DNA of 64,000 bases, from NCBI GenBank assembly GCA_045612365.1, contig JAZKYY010000008.1, forward strand, positions 77,140-141,139, written 5' to 3'. A model generated the notes under the pieces. The model did no database searches and had not been told where the DNA came from. It saw only the letters and a program-made list of their open reading frames with translations. Made by a program: the position numbers and the translations under genes. This stretch comes from RGIG9608 sp045612365 (GTDB lineage Bacteria; Bacteroidota; Bacteroidia; Bacteroidales; Paludibacteraceae). Positions 9,043 through 17,011 of this stretch are shown one piece after another; position 1 is the stretch's first letter; the number at the start of each line of letters is the position of its first letter.

Positions 9043-9910
9043 TTCGTTTATCAGCTCCCCACATCAATTTTGTTCGCAACGTATTGAAAAAAGTATGTCC
9101 TTCTCGTTTTAGTACACATATATGGTAAGGCGCTTTTTTTATAAACAACCTTGTATGTTTGTCCATCACAGCCGAACGACCATCCAACGAAATAAGAAAA
9201 CACGAGGAACGACTCTCGACTGATAACTCAATCTGCACATCATCGGGCAAAACTAATGGTCGAACATTCAAACTATGGGGAGCTACTGCTGAAATTATCA
9301 AATTTTTTGACTGTGGCAACACCAACGGACCTCCAACACTCATAGAGTAAGCCGTTGAACCTGTTGGAGTTGAAACAATAAGTCCATCAGACTGATAATC
9401 ATTCAAGAAAACATCATCAATTTTTGTATGAATAGTTATCATCGATGAGCTATCTTGCTTTGAAACAGCAATTTCGTTGAGAGCATATCCATAAGTTTCC
9501 GACTCTTTTTGATGAATACAAAGTTGCAAAACTGAACGTTTCTCTATTGAATAGCGCGATTGAATAATCTCATCTATGGTAGGTTCTATTTCATCTCCTG
9601 AAATATCCGCCAAAAAACCTAAACGCCCTGTATTTATCCCTAAAATCGGTATATTCTTATCACCAATAAAAGAAGCTGTTTTCAGAAATGTTCCATCTCC
9701 TCCCACACTTAAAGCCAAATCTGACACAACATTGCCCGCATCAATAATTTCGTCAACATCTGGATTAAAACAAAGTTCTTCCGTCATAAAATCGTAGAAA
9801 TTCCTCTCCACAGCAACAAAAATATTTCTCTCTTTCAACACGCGAAATAGAATTTTCACTTGCTCCAAAGTTTCTTTTCTATAAGTATTTCCAAAAACTG
9901 CTATTTTCAT
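9032..9910 (-). CDS. nadK: NAD kinase
   Basis: Phosphorylates NAD to NADP. The 292-residue protein carries the three diagnostic motifs: GGDGTFLKTA (catalytic Asp of the GGDG loop), NTGRLGFLAD, and the Gly-rich STPTGSTAYSMSVGGP segment. Length is normal. It starts 41 bases after aroA and overlaps the binding-protein gene, so it belongs to the four-gene operon starting at 12512. Confidence 0.96.
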   Translation of the reverse strand: MKIAVFGNTYRKETLEQVKILFRVLKERNIFVAVERNFYDFMTEELCFNPDVDEIIDAGNVVSDLALSVGGDGTFLKTASFIGDKNIPILGINTGRLGFLADISGDEIEPTIDEIIQSRYSIEKRSVLQLCIHQKESETYGYALNEIAVSKQDSSSMITIHTKIDDVFLNDYQSDGLIVSTPTGSTAYSMSVGGPLVLPQSKNLIISAVAPHSLNVRPLVLPDDVQIELSVESRSSCFLISLDGRSAVMDKHTRLFIKKAPYHICVLKREGHTFFNTLRTKLMWGADKRNEK

Positions 9911-9951
9911 CTTTCTATAAAAAAATATGCTAATAAATCACATAAGAAGTA

Positions 9952-11184
9952 CTACTCTAAACAAAAACCTACTTTCTGTAAATCAGTCCAAAACGTAGGA
10001 TAAGATTTAGTTACTACTTCTGGGTTTTCCACTTCTATGAAAGGGAATTTTATAGCCACTGGCGCAAAAGCCATCGCCATACGGTGATCAGAATATGTTT
10101 TTATAAAAGGAACTTGTTCTGCTTCACAAGTTTTGCCATTCCAACACAACATTCCCTCTTTCGGCTCTTCCAAAACATATCCCACTTTCTTCATTTCGTT
10201 TTGCAAAGCAAGAATTCTATTTGATTCCTTTATTTTCAAACTTTGCAAACCAGAAAAACTGAAATGAATATTTTCCAAACAACATACCACCACAACCGTT
10301 TGTGCCAAATCGGGCTGATTGACAAAGTTGTATTCTAAATTTCTAATTGTTTTAGGAGAATAAAAAAGTTTTGCTCCTTGTTCTACAAATTGAGTTTCTA
10401 CACCAAGTTTCGCAAAAATATCACATACTGCCCAATCTCCTTGTAAACTATCTTTTTTCAACCCTCTAAGAAAAACCTCTCCTTCTTTTTTTGCCAAAAG
10501 AATTGAGTACCAATACGAAGCTGCAGACCAATCTGCTTCTATCGAAAACGATGTTGGTTTGTAATCAGCTTTAATTATTTTCAATTCTTGCTTCTCAAAA
10601 GAAACCTTAGCTCCAAAACGCTCCATTATCTTTTGGGTCATTTCTATGTAAGGTTGAGAAATAATTTCTCCTTCTAGTTGAATTTCAAGACCATTAGTCA
10701 TTACAGGCGCAATCATCATCAAAGCAGAAATATACTGACTGCTCACGCTTGCCGACAACTTAATCCTTCCACCCTTCAACTCTTTCCCGATAATTTTAAG
10801 AGGCGGAAAACCTTCCTTCTCTGTATAAGAAATATCAGCGCCAAGTTCTCGCAAGGCATCAACCAACGTTGCAATAGGTCTTTCCTTCATACGTTGCGAA
10901 CCCGATAGAAGAACGTTAGAACCCTTTTTCTGAGCAAAATATGCCGTAAGAAAACGCATCGCAGTTCCTGCGGCACCAATATCAACTACATCCTTGCAAG
11001 GTTCGCTCAAAGCCCTAAACAAGACTTCAGTATCGTCACTTGAAGAAATATTTTCAATGCAAGAGAAGTCTCCTCCACAAAGAGCATTGATAATCAACGC
11101 CCTATTACAGATGCTTTTTGATGTTGGCAAAGAAATTTCAACATCAGAAAAAGATTGTGGTGCTATTAACTTTTTTGTGATCAT
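9952..11184 (-). CDS. aroA: 3-phosphoshikimate 1-carboxyvinyltransferase (EPSP synthase)
   Basis: Transfers enolpyruvyl from PEP to shikimate-3-phosphate in aromatic amino acid synthesis. Motifs include the N-terminal LPTSKSICNRALI shikimate-phosphate-binding segment, GAAGTAMRFL in the PEP-binding region, and SDHRMAMAFAPVA near the C terminus. The classical LPGSKS is LPTSKS here and the usual GNAGTA is GAAGTA, variants seen in Bacteroidota enzymes. 410 residues. Its ATG overlaps the stop of the upstream lipoprotein gene, so translation is probably coupled. Confidence 0.95.
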   Translation of the reverse strand: MITKKLIAPQSFSDVEISLPTSKSICNRALIINALCGGDFSCIENISSSDDTEVLFRALSEPCKDVVDIGAAGTAMRFLTAYFAQKKGSNVLLSGSQRMKERPIATLVDALRELGADISYTEKEGFPPLKIIGKELKGGRIKLSASVSSQYISALMMIAPVMTNGLEIQLEGEIISQPYIEMTQKIMERFGAKVSFEKQELKIIKADYKPTSFSIEADWSAASYWYSILLAKKEGEVFLRGLKKDSLQGDWAVCDIFAKLGVETQFVEQGAKLFYSPKTIRNLEYNFVNQPDLAQTVVVVCCLENIHFSFSGLQSLKIKESNRILALQNEMKKVGYVLEEPKEGMLCWNGKTCEAEQVPFIKTYSDHRMAMAFAPVAIKFPFIEVENPEVVTKSYPTFWTDLQKVGFCLE

Positions 11185-12512
11185 TATTTATAGTTATCAA
11201 AGAAAGTTTCGTTTTTCTTTCCTTTCCAAACTTTTTTCAAAAACTCCCCAGAAACACCTTGTCCTCCAATGATGTAAACATTATGATTGACATCGTCAAC
11301 TACTATTGATGCTTTCTGAGAAGACTGTAATTCCGAATTAAGCAAAAACGCGTCAGTTTTTGCATCAGCATCATTCCACGTCATTCCGTAATCCGAAGAA
11401 AAAATCAACTTTTCAGACAAGTTTCCATTTTCCAATCCTCCAAAAAGGAATAGAAAGTGATCATAAAAAAATGCCGTAGCATAAGTACGTTGAGGCGTTT
11501 TTCTATTTGCAGAATTTGGCAAAGAAATCCAGTGTTCTCCATTTTCAGTAGCAAAAATTTCACCATTAGCAATTACAGTACATTGTGTTTTTCCTGATGG
11601 CATTGCTCGTGATAGATACGAAACACCTTCTGATAGCAAGGCTTCTGGATAGTTTTGCAAAATAGATTCATTTTCTACATCTGCAATAACATTTTTTCCC
11701 TCTTTTTGCATCACTGCAAAAGCTTTATCATCAACATGAAACAACATTTTTGTAAACGTATTGACCAACGATTTTGACTCCCAAGTTTTTCCATCAACAG
11801 ATGTATAAAGCACATTTTCACTGATAACATAAAATTTATTTCCGGTACAAATCAGTGATTCTACATTCAAAAAAGGCAATCCATTCAATGTTTCTTCCGC
11901 CCAAGTTTCCGCATCTGAACTTGTATAAAGTTTTACATCCGATGAGGTTTGAACAAAGAAATAAATCTTTCCATCAAAGAAAAATGCTTTTTCAGAACTC
12001 ACTTCCTGAGAAATAGGATAACTCTTTTCACTCCAAACATACAATTCATGATCAATTTGGTGAACATTTGTTTGAACCAAATAAATTTGTTTGTGTTTTT
12101 GATCTTTCGAAGTCACTTCCAATGTTACAGGTTCAGCAAATGATAATGTGTCATTATCCGAATAAAACAATGAATCTCTTTTCTCTTTTTGCCAATAAAT
12201 CATCTTGATATGAGACACAGAATATGTAACCAAAATTACCGGGCTTACAGTATCTAAATAAGTTCCATAAAGCATTGAATCTCTATTCTTAATCATACCC
12301 GAATATTCTCGACCCTGATAAATGAAAGAGGTGTCCGCATTAACATAAAAAGCCGTGCTTCCAATTGACGGAAAACTATCATTTTCTGCAAAATAAAAAG
12401 CACTAATAATCGTTTTGTCAAGATTTTCGTCGTCCACGTTTTCATTACAACTTGTTGTAAAAAAAACAGCCATACACAAAAACAACACCAAAAGAGAATA
12501 ATTATTCTTCAT
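11184..12512 (-). CDS. DUF6242-type lipoprotein with beta-propeller-like repeats
   Basis: A 442-residue exported protein with a lipobox (FTTSC; about Cys22 from the chosen start). The N-terminal part resembles Bacteroidota DUF6242 proteins. The rest contains repeating segments of the form SxDxxTW, as in exo-sialidase or Kelch-like propellers (for example SSDAETWAEETL, SVDGKTWESKS, SSDYGMTWND). An in-frame ATG 42 bases upstream sits before the -7 element, so the ATG at 12512 is chosen. Function is unknown; a surface-exposed structural or binding role is an inference. First gene of the aroA-nadK operon. Confidence 0.72.
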   Translation of the reverse strand: MKNNYSLLVLFLCMAVFFTTSCNENVDDENLDKTIISAFYFAENDSFPSIGSTAFYVNADTSFIYQGREYSGMIKNRDSMLYGTYLDTVSPVILVTYSVSHIKMIYWQKEKRDSLFYSDNDTLSFAEPVTLEVTSKDQKHKQIYLVQTNVHQIDHELYVWSEKSYPISQEVSSEKAFFFDGKIYFFVQTSSDVKLYTSSDAETWAEETLNGLPFLNVESLICTGNKFYVISENVLYTSVDGKTWESKSLVNTFTKMLFHVDDKAFAVMQKEGKNVIADVENESILQNYPEALLSEGVSYLSRAMPSGKTQCTVIANGEIFATENGEHWISLPNSANRKTPQRTYATAFFYDHFLFLFGGLENGNLSEKLIFSSDYGMTWNDADAKTDAFLLNSELQSSQKASIVVDDVNHNVYIIGGQGVSGEFLKKVWKGKKNETFFDNYK

Positions 12513-12533
12513 TGTAACTTCATTATATTTTTG

Positions 12534-12541
12534 CAAAAATA
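12534..12541 (-). promoter_or_regulatory. -7 element of the DUF6242-aroA-nadK operon
   Basis: Reads TATTTTTG on the minus strand and puts the transcript start about 15 bases before the ATG at 12512. Confidence 0.6.
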
Positions 12542-12667
12542 CGAAATTCATCAAAACTATAAACTACCTATCTTTTATAAACTAAATCTATATCTTAAAA
12601 GCTCATCCAAGGTCAAACCCTGTTGATAAGTTTTCTGGTTTTATCATCGCTTTTAGAAAAAGTTAAT

Positions 12668-12675
12668 TATCTTTG
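12668..12675 (+). promoter_or_regulatory. -7 element of the acyltransferase-galE operon
   Basis: TATCTTTG, a consensus Bacteroidota -7 element, about 34 bases upstream of the ATG at 12709. Confidence 0.6.
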
Positions 12676-12708
12676 CTAAACTTTTTTTAGAGATTTTTCT
12701 AGTAAAAA

Positions 12709-13539
12709 ATGAAAGAAAAAAGCCCTATTAAAATTGATTTAGAAACAGTTATCAAATCAAAAACAAACAAAAAATTACCACGTTTTTTGATTCGAGGCTT
12801 AGAGAAACTCATCCATCAAGATGAAATCAATCATTTCTTTGCCAATAATGTTGGAGTTGAAGGGATTGATTTTGTCGACTCTGCATTAGACTACTTAAAC
12901 GTAAAAGTTAACATCTACGGAGAAGAAAACATTCCCTCCGAAGGAAAGTTTATTTTTGCATCAAACCATCCTCTTGGTGGCTTAGATGGTTTGGCTTTAT
13001 CGTCAATAGTTGGAAGAAAATTTGGTGGCAAAGTTTGTTTTTTAGTCAATAGTTTTCTGATGAATTTGCAACCACTTGCAGGACTCTTTGTTCCCATAAA
13101 TGTGGGAGGAAAAAGACAAGAGCGTGACCTTAATCAAAAAATAGAACACATCTTTGAGACAAACAAACAACTGCTTATTTTTCCTGCAGGAATTTGTTCT
13201 CGAAAAATAGATGGAAATATACAAGATCTTAGGTGGAAAAAAACATTCATAAAAAAAGCAATTGAGCATCAAAGAACGGTAATTCCAGTTTATTTTGAGG
13301 CTCGTAACTCAAACTTCTTTTATAATCTTGCTCGGTTGCGTAATTTCTTAAAAATCAAATTAAATATTGAAATGGCATTTCTTCCTCACGAAATGTTCAA
13401 GCAAAAAGGAAACTCCTTTTCGGTGACCTTTGGGAAACCGATTCCTGCAGAAACATTTGATAGCAGCAAACGTCCAGAAGAATGGGCACAATGGGTGAGA
13501 GAAGAAGTTTATAAAATACCTTTGTATGGAAGCAATTAA
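12709..13539 (+). CDS. PlsC-like acyltransferase, candidate glycine-lipid O-acyltransferase (GlsA-like)
   Basis: A 276-residue acyltransferase of the lysophosphatidic acid acyltransferase superfamily. The HX4D catalytic motif appears as NHPLGGLDG and the acceptor-binding motif as FPAGICSR. The next gene, overlapping by 14 bases, is a GNAT-type N-acyltransferase. In Bacteroides an N-acyltransferase (GlsB) and a PlsC-type O-acyltransferase (GlsA) together make glycine lipids, so this pair is a good candidate for that pathway. The assignment rests on domain pairing rather than residue-level proof. It would act at the cytoplasmic face of the inner membrane. Confidence 0.78.
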   Translation: MKEKSPIKIDLETVIKSKTNKKLPRFLIRGLEKLIHQDEINHFFANNVGVEGIDFVDSALDYLNVKVNIYGEENIPSEGKFIFASNHPLGGLDGLALSSIVGRKFGGKVCFLVNSFLMNLQPLAGLFVPINVGGKRQERDLNQKIEHIFETNKQLLIFPAGICSRKIDGNIQDLRWKKTFIKKAIEHQRTVIPVYFEARNSNFFYNLARLRNFLKIKLNIEMAFLPHEMFKQKGNSFSVTFGKPIPAETFDSSKRPEEWAQWVREEVYKIPLYGSN

Positions 13540-14464
13540 AGAACCTATTGATAAAGAACTCATTAAGGGAGAATTGACTGCCGATAAATTTCTAAGACAC
13601 ACCAACAAAGCTGGTAATGAGATTTACGTAGTTACTGCTCATGACTCTCCTAATATAATGACAGAAATAGGTCGCTTGCGTGAACTATCGTTCCGAACTG
13701 CAGGCGGTGGCACCGGCAAGTCTATTGATGTTGATGAGTATGATTTTATGGAAAATCCTTACAAGCAACTCTTTGTTTGGGACCCCAAAGAAGAACAAAT
13801 TATCGGCGGATATAGATTTATCAATGGTAAGGATGTTCAGATAGAAAATGGCCAGCCAAAATTAGCCACATCAGAAGTTTATAACTTCTCTGAAAATTTC
13901 ATTAATAATTACTTAACTGATACAATAGAGCTTGCACGTTCATTTGTTCAACCCGATTATCAATCCAGCAAAATGGGTTCAAAAAGTCTTTTTGCTCTTG
14001 ATAATCTATGGGACGGGCTTGGAGCCATAATGGTGAAAGAAGGAAATAAATACTTCTTCGGAAAAGTAACATTCTATCCGCAATTTGATGCTGTTGCACG
14101 CGATTTGATTTTAGGATTCATCCGCAAACATTTTGAAGACAAAGAAAAACTTGTTTTACCAAAAGACCCTTTCCAAATACAATTCTCTAGAGAAGAGATT
14201 TTGGATAAATTCACTCAAACTGATTTCAAAGAAGATTATAAATTGCTCAATGCAGAAGTTAGAGCATTGGGAGTAAACATTCCTCCTTTGGTAAATGCAT
14301 ACATGGGACTCTCCGATGAAAACAAATACTTTGGAGGAGCAGTTTTCCCAGAATTTGGAAACGTTATAGAATTTGGACTTTTGGTTCCAACCGACAAAAT
14401 TCACGAAGAAAAGAAAAAACGACATATTGAGTCATTTTTTAAAGAAACTGAAAAAAATATTTAA
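13526..14464 (+). CDS. GNAT-family N-acyltransferase (hemolysin/OlsB/GlsB-like)
   Basis: A 312-residue protein of the family holding ornithine-lipid OlsB and glycine-lipid GlsB. Diagnostic stretches are IGRLRELSFRTAGGGTG, YKQLFVWDPKEEQIIGGYR and ELARSFVQPDYQ. Members join a 3-hydroxyacyl chain from acyl-ACP to an amino acid amine. It overlaps the upstream PlsC-like gene and lies 14 bases before the nucleotidyltransferase gene. The amino acid (glycine versus ornithine) is inferred from phylum, not from residues. Confidence 0.8.
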   Translation: MEAIKEPIDKELIKGELTADKFLRHTNKAGNEIYVVTAHDSPNIMTEIGRLRELSFRTAGGGTGKSIDVDEYDFMENPYKQLFVWDPKEEQIIGGYRFINGKDVQIENGQPKLATSEVYNFSENFINNYLTDTIELARSFVQPDYQSSKMGSKSLFALDNLWDGLGAIMVKEGNKYFFGKVTFYPQFDAVARDLILGFIRKHFEDKEKLVLPKDPFQIQFSREEILDKFTQTDFKEDYKLLNAEVRALGVNIPPLVNAYMGLSDENKYFGGAVFPEFGNVIEFGLLVPTDKIHEEKKKRHIESFFKETEKNI

Positions 14465-14478
14465 TTAAAATTATAGAA

Positions 14479-15384
14479 ATGAAACCTACATTATTTGTAC
14501 TTGCGGCTGGTATGGGAAGCCGCTATGGAGGACTTAAACAACTTGACGGACTCGGTCCTAACGGAGAAACCATAATGGACTACTCTATCTACGATGCTGT
14601 TCGTGCTGGCTTTGGCAAAGTAGTATTTGTTATTCGCCACACTTTTGAGCAAGATTTTCGTGAAAAAGTAGCAAATAAATACGAAAAAGTAATTCCTGTA
14701 GAAGTTGTTTTTCAAGAAATAGATTACGTTCCGGAAGGATCTTCGTACAACAAAGAACGTGTTAAACCTTGGGGTACAAACCACGCTGTATTGATGGGAA
14801 AAGACGTCATTAAAGAACCTTTTGCTGTTAACAATGCCGATGATTTTTACGGAAAAGAATCATACGAGGTTTTGGCTAAATTCTTAATGGATAAAGAAAA
14901 TAAAACTAACGAATACTGCATGGTTGGTTACCACGTCGGCAACACTCTATCCGAAAGTGGTTCGGTTTCTCGTGGGGTTTGCGAAGTTGATGAAAACAAT
15001 CTATTAACAACTGTAGTAGAAAGAACTGCAATAGAAAGAATCAATGGAGATATTCAGTTCGTTGACGAAAACAATCAGATAGTAAAACTCAAAGAAAACA
15101 CTCCTGTTTCTATGAATATGTGGGGTTTCACACCAGACTATTTCGAACATTCTGAAGAGTTTTTCAAAAAATTCTTACAAGAAAATGGCGACAATCTAAA
15201 ATCAGAGTTCTATATACCAACATTAGTAAACGACTTGATTGTAAAAGGACAATCAACGTGTGAAGTTCTTGACACAACTGCTAAATGGTTTGGAGTAACA
15301 TATGCAGAAGATCGTCCTCAGTTTATACTAAAAATAAATGAACTTATTCGTAAAGGTGTTTATCCCAACAAGTTATGGAAATAA
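14479..15384 (+). CDS. Sugar-nucleotide (NTP) transferase family protein
   Basis: A 301-residue nucleotidyltransferase. The N-terminal signature LAAGMGSRYGGLKQL is the Gly-rich nucleotide-binding loop of NDP-sugar pyrophosphorylases; the NNADDFYG segment supplies the metal-binding Asp. The sugar phosphate used is not clear. Its last codons overlap galE by 10 bases, so a role in forming UDP-hexose or a related donor for a glycoconjugate is plausible. Lipid acyltransferases upstream make an envelope glycolipid role possible but unproven. Confidence 0.8.
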   Translation: MKPTLFVLAAGMGSRYGGLKQLDGLGPNGETIMDYSIYDAVRAGFGKVVFVIRHTFEQDFREKVANKYEKVIPVEVVFQEIDYVPEGSSYNKERVKPWGTNHAVLMGKDVIKEPFAVNNADDFYGKESYEVLAKFLMDKENKTNEYCMVGYHVGNTLSESGSVSRGVCEVDENNLLTTVVERTAIERINGDIQFVDENNQIVKLKENTPVSMNMWGFTPDYFEHSEEFFKKFLQENGDNLKSEFYIPTLVNDLIVKGQSTCEVLDTTAKWFGVTYAEDRPQFILKINELIRKGVYPNKLWK

Positions 15385-16475
15385 AAAATAAAATAAAACA
15401 GCTTCTTAAAGACAAAAAAACAACAGCTCCTCGCATCTTAGTAACTGGAGGAACTGGTTATATCGGTTCTCATACGGTAGTTGAATTACAACAAGCTGGA
15501 TTTGAAGTTTTTATAGTTGACAATCTATCAAATTCAAACATCGAAGTTTTGAATGGAATTGAAAAAATTACAGGCAAAATGCCAGTTTTCGAGAATATCG
15601 ATTGTACTGACTATGTTTCAATGGATCGCTTCTTATCTAAACACGAAGGAATTCAAGCTATAATTCACTTTGCAGCTAGCAAGGCAGTGGGCGAATCAGT
15701 AGAAAAACCTTTACTTTACTACCGCAACAATGTTGTTTCGCTTATCAATCAATTGGAGTTGATGAAAGTTCACAAAATAAAAGGTATCGTTTTTTCTTCA
15801 TCTTGCACAGTTTATGGACAACCTGACGTGCTACCAGTTGACGAAACGGCACCTCGTAAAACAGCTTTGTCTCCATATGGAAATACAAAACAAATTTGTG
15901 AAGACATCATTACAGACACTATTCGATCTAGTTCTGAATTAAAAAGCATTATTTTACGATATTTCAATCCTATCGGTGCTCATCCAAGTGCAGAAATTGG
16001 AGAATTGCCTAATGGAGTGCCAAACAACTTGATTCCCTTTGTAACTCAAACAGCAGCCGGAATTCGTGAAATGCTAAGCGTGTTTGGCGATGATTACAAC
16101 ACACCAGATGGTACTTGTATTCGCGACTATATCAATGTTGTAGATTTAGCAAAAGCACATGTCATTTCAGTTCAACGTCTTTTGGAAGATAAATCTTCTG
16201 AAAATATAGAAATTTTCAATCTAGGAACAGGTCGTGGTCTTTCTGTAAAAGAAATTCTTATCACATTTGAGAAAGTAAACAAAGTGAAAGTTCCACATAA
16301 AATAGTTCCTCGTCGTGAAGGAGATATTGAACAAGTTTGGGCAAATCCTACTTATGCAAACAACGTTCTTGGTTGGGAAGCAAAAGAGACTGTGGAAGAT
16401 ACGCTCAAATCTGCTTGGAAATGGCAAAAGAAATTGATGAAAAAGCAAAAGAAAGAAGGTTCTTGTTTATCATAA
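15375..16475 (+). CDS. galE: UDP-glucose 4-epimerase
   Basis: Extended short-chain dehydrogenase interconverting UDP-glucose and UDP-galactose. The NAD-binding GGTGYIGSHT motif starts at about residue 25, preceded by a Lys-rich extension of roughly 18 residues. The catalytic Ser-x-Tyr-Lys set is present as SSSCTVYG and the later SPYGNTK. RYFNPIGAHPS and the later RREGD segment are typical. The extension comes from a start overlapping the previous gene; no better in-frame ATG precedes the Rossmann fold. Last gene before a strong terminator. Confidence 0.94.
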   Translation: MEIKNKIKQLLKDKKTTAPRILVTGGTGYIGSHTVVELQQAGFEVFIVDNLSNSNIEVLNGIEKITGKMPVFENIDCTDYVSMDRFLSKHEGIQAIIHFAASKAVGESVEKPLLYYRNNVVSLINQLELMKVHKIKGIVFSSSCTVYGQPDVLPVDETAPRKTALSPYGNTKQICEDIITDTIRSSSELKSIILRYFNPIGAHPSAEIGELPNGVPNNLIPFVTQTAAGIREMLSVFGDDYNTPDGTCIRDYINVVDLAKAHVISVQRLLEDKSSENIEIFNLGTGRGLSVKEILITFEKVNKVKVPHKIVPRREGDIEQVWANPTYANNVLGWEAKETVEDTLKSAWKWQKKLMKKQKKEGSCLS

Positions 16476-16575
16476 ATTATTTAATAAAATTAAATTTATC
16501 CATATCTGCTTCATGGCAGTACTCATGGTTATATTATTGAGTTTGATGAGTAAAAATCATTAAGTCCTATAGTAG

Positions 16576-16605
16576 AAAAACGAGATTGCTAGCAATCTCG
16601 TTTTT
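16576..16605. terminator. Intrinsic terminator after galE
   Basis: Perfect palindrome with arms ACGAGATTGC/GCAATCTCGT, flanked by A-run and T-run. Works for the galE operon and probably also for the convergent HMA gene. Confidence 0.85.
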
Positions 16606-16656
16606 CTTATCTCTTAAATAGAGTTTTTTCAATTAATGCACATTATTAGATATCCT

Positions 16657-16971
16657 TTACAAAGATTCTTTTTCCAAGCAAGGTTTATGGCATTTGGTTA
16701 CTACTTGCGAAGTGTATTTGTTGTACTTCATCAAGGCTTGTTGTAGCTTTTCAATGGTTGTTTTCTTGTCGTTGAAAACGATGGTTACTTGGCGTTTTTC
16801 TAAATTAAATTCAAGGTCTTGAACGCCTCTTTCAAAAGCCAATGTTTTTTCCACTTTTGCCTTACAATTATTACATTCCATATCGTGAATGTAAAGCGTA
16901 ACTGTTTTTTTCTCTGCTGCGGCTGTCAGAATCATTAGCACCATTGCGATGCTTAAAATCATTTTCTTCAT
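16657..16971 (-). CDS. Secreted heavy-metal-associated (HMA) domain protein
   Basis: A 104-residue protein with an N-terminal signal peptide followed by one ferredoxin-like HMA domain. The metal-binding motif is MECNNC (MxCxxC), and CHKPC near the C terminus adds a second cysteine pair. Cu(I) or Zn(II) binding in the periplasm is expected by family. It lies 40 bases downstream of the TonB receptor gene, with a Cys-rich small protein further upstream, so the three probably form a metal-handling transcription unit. Confidence 0.85.
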   Translation of the reverse strand: MKKMILSIAMVLMILTAAAEKKTVTLYIHDMECNNCKAKVEKTLAFERGVQDLEFNLEKRQVTIVFNDKKTTIEKLQQALMKYNKYTSQVVTKCHKPCLEKESL

Positions 16972-17011
16972 AGTTGTTAAAAATTTAATTGGTTATTTTA
17001 TGTTTTTAATT

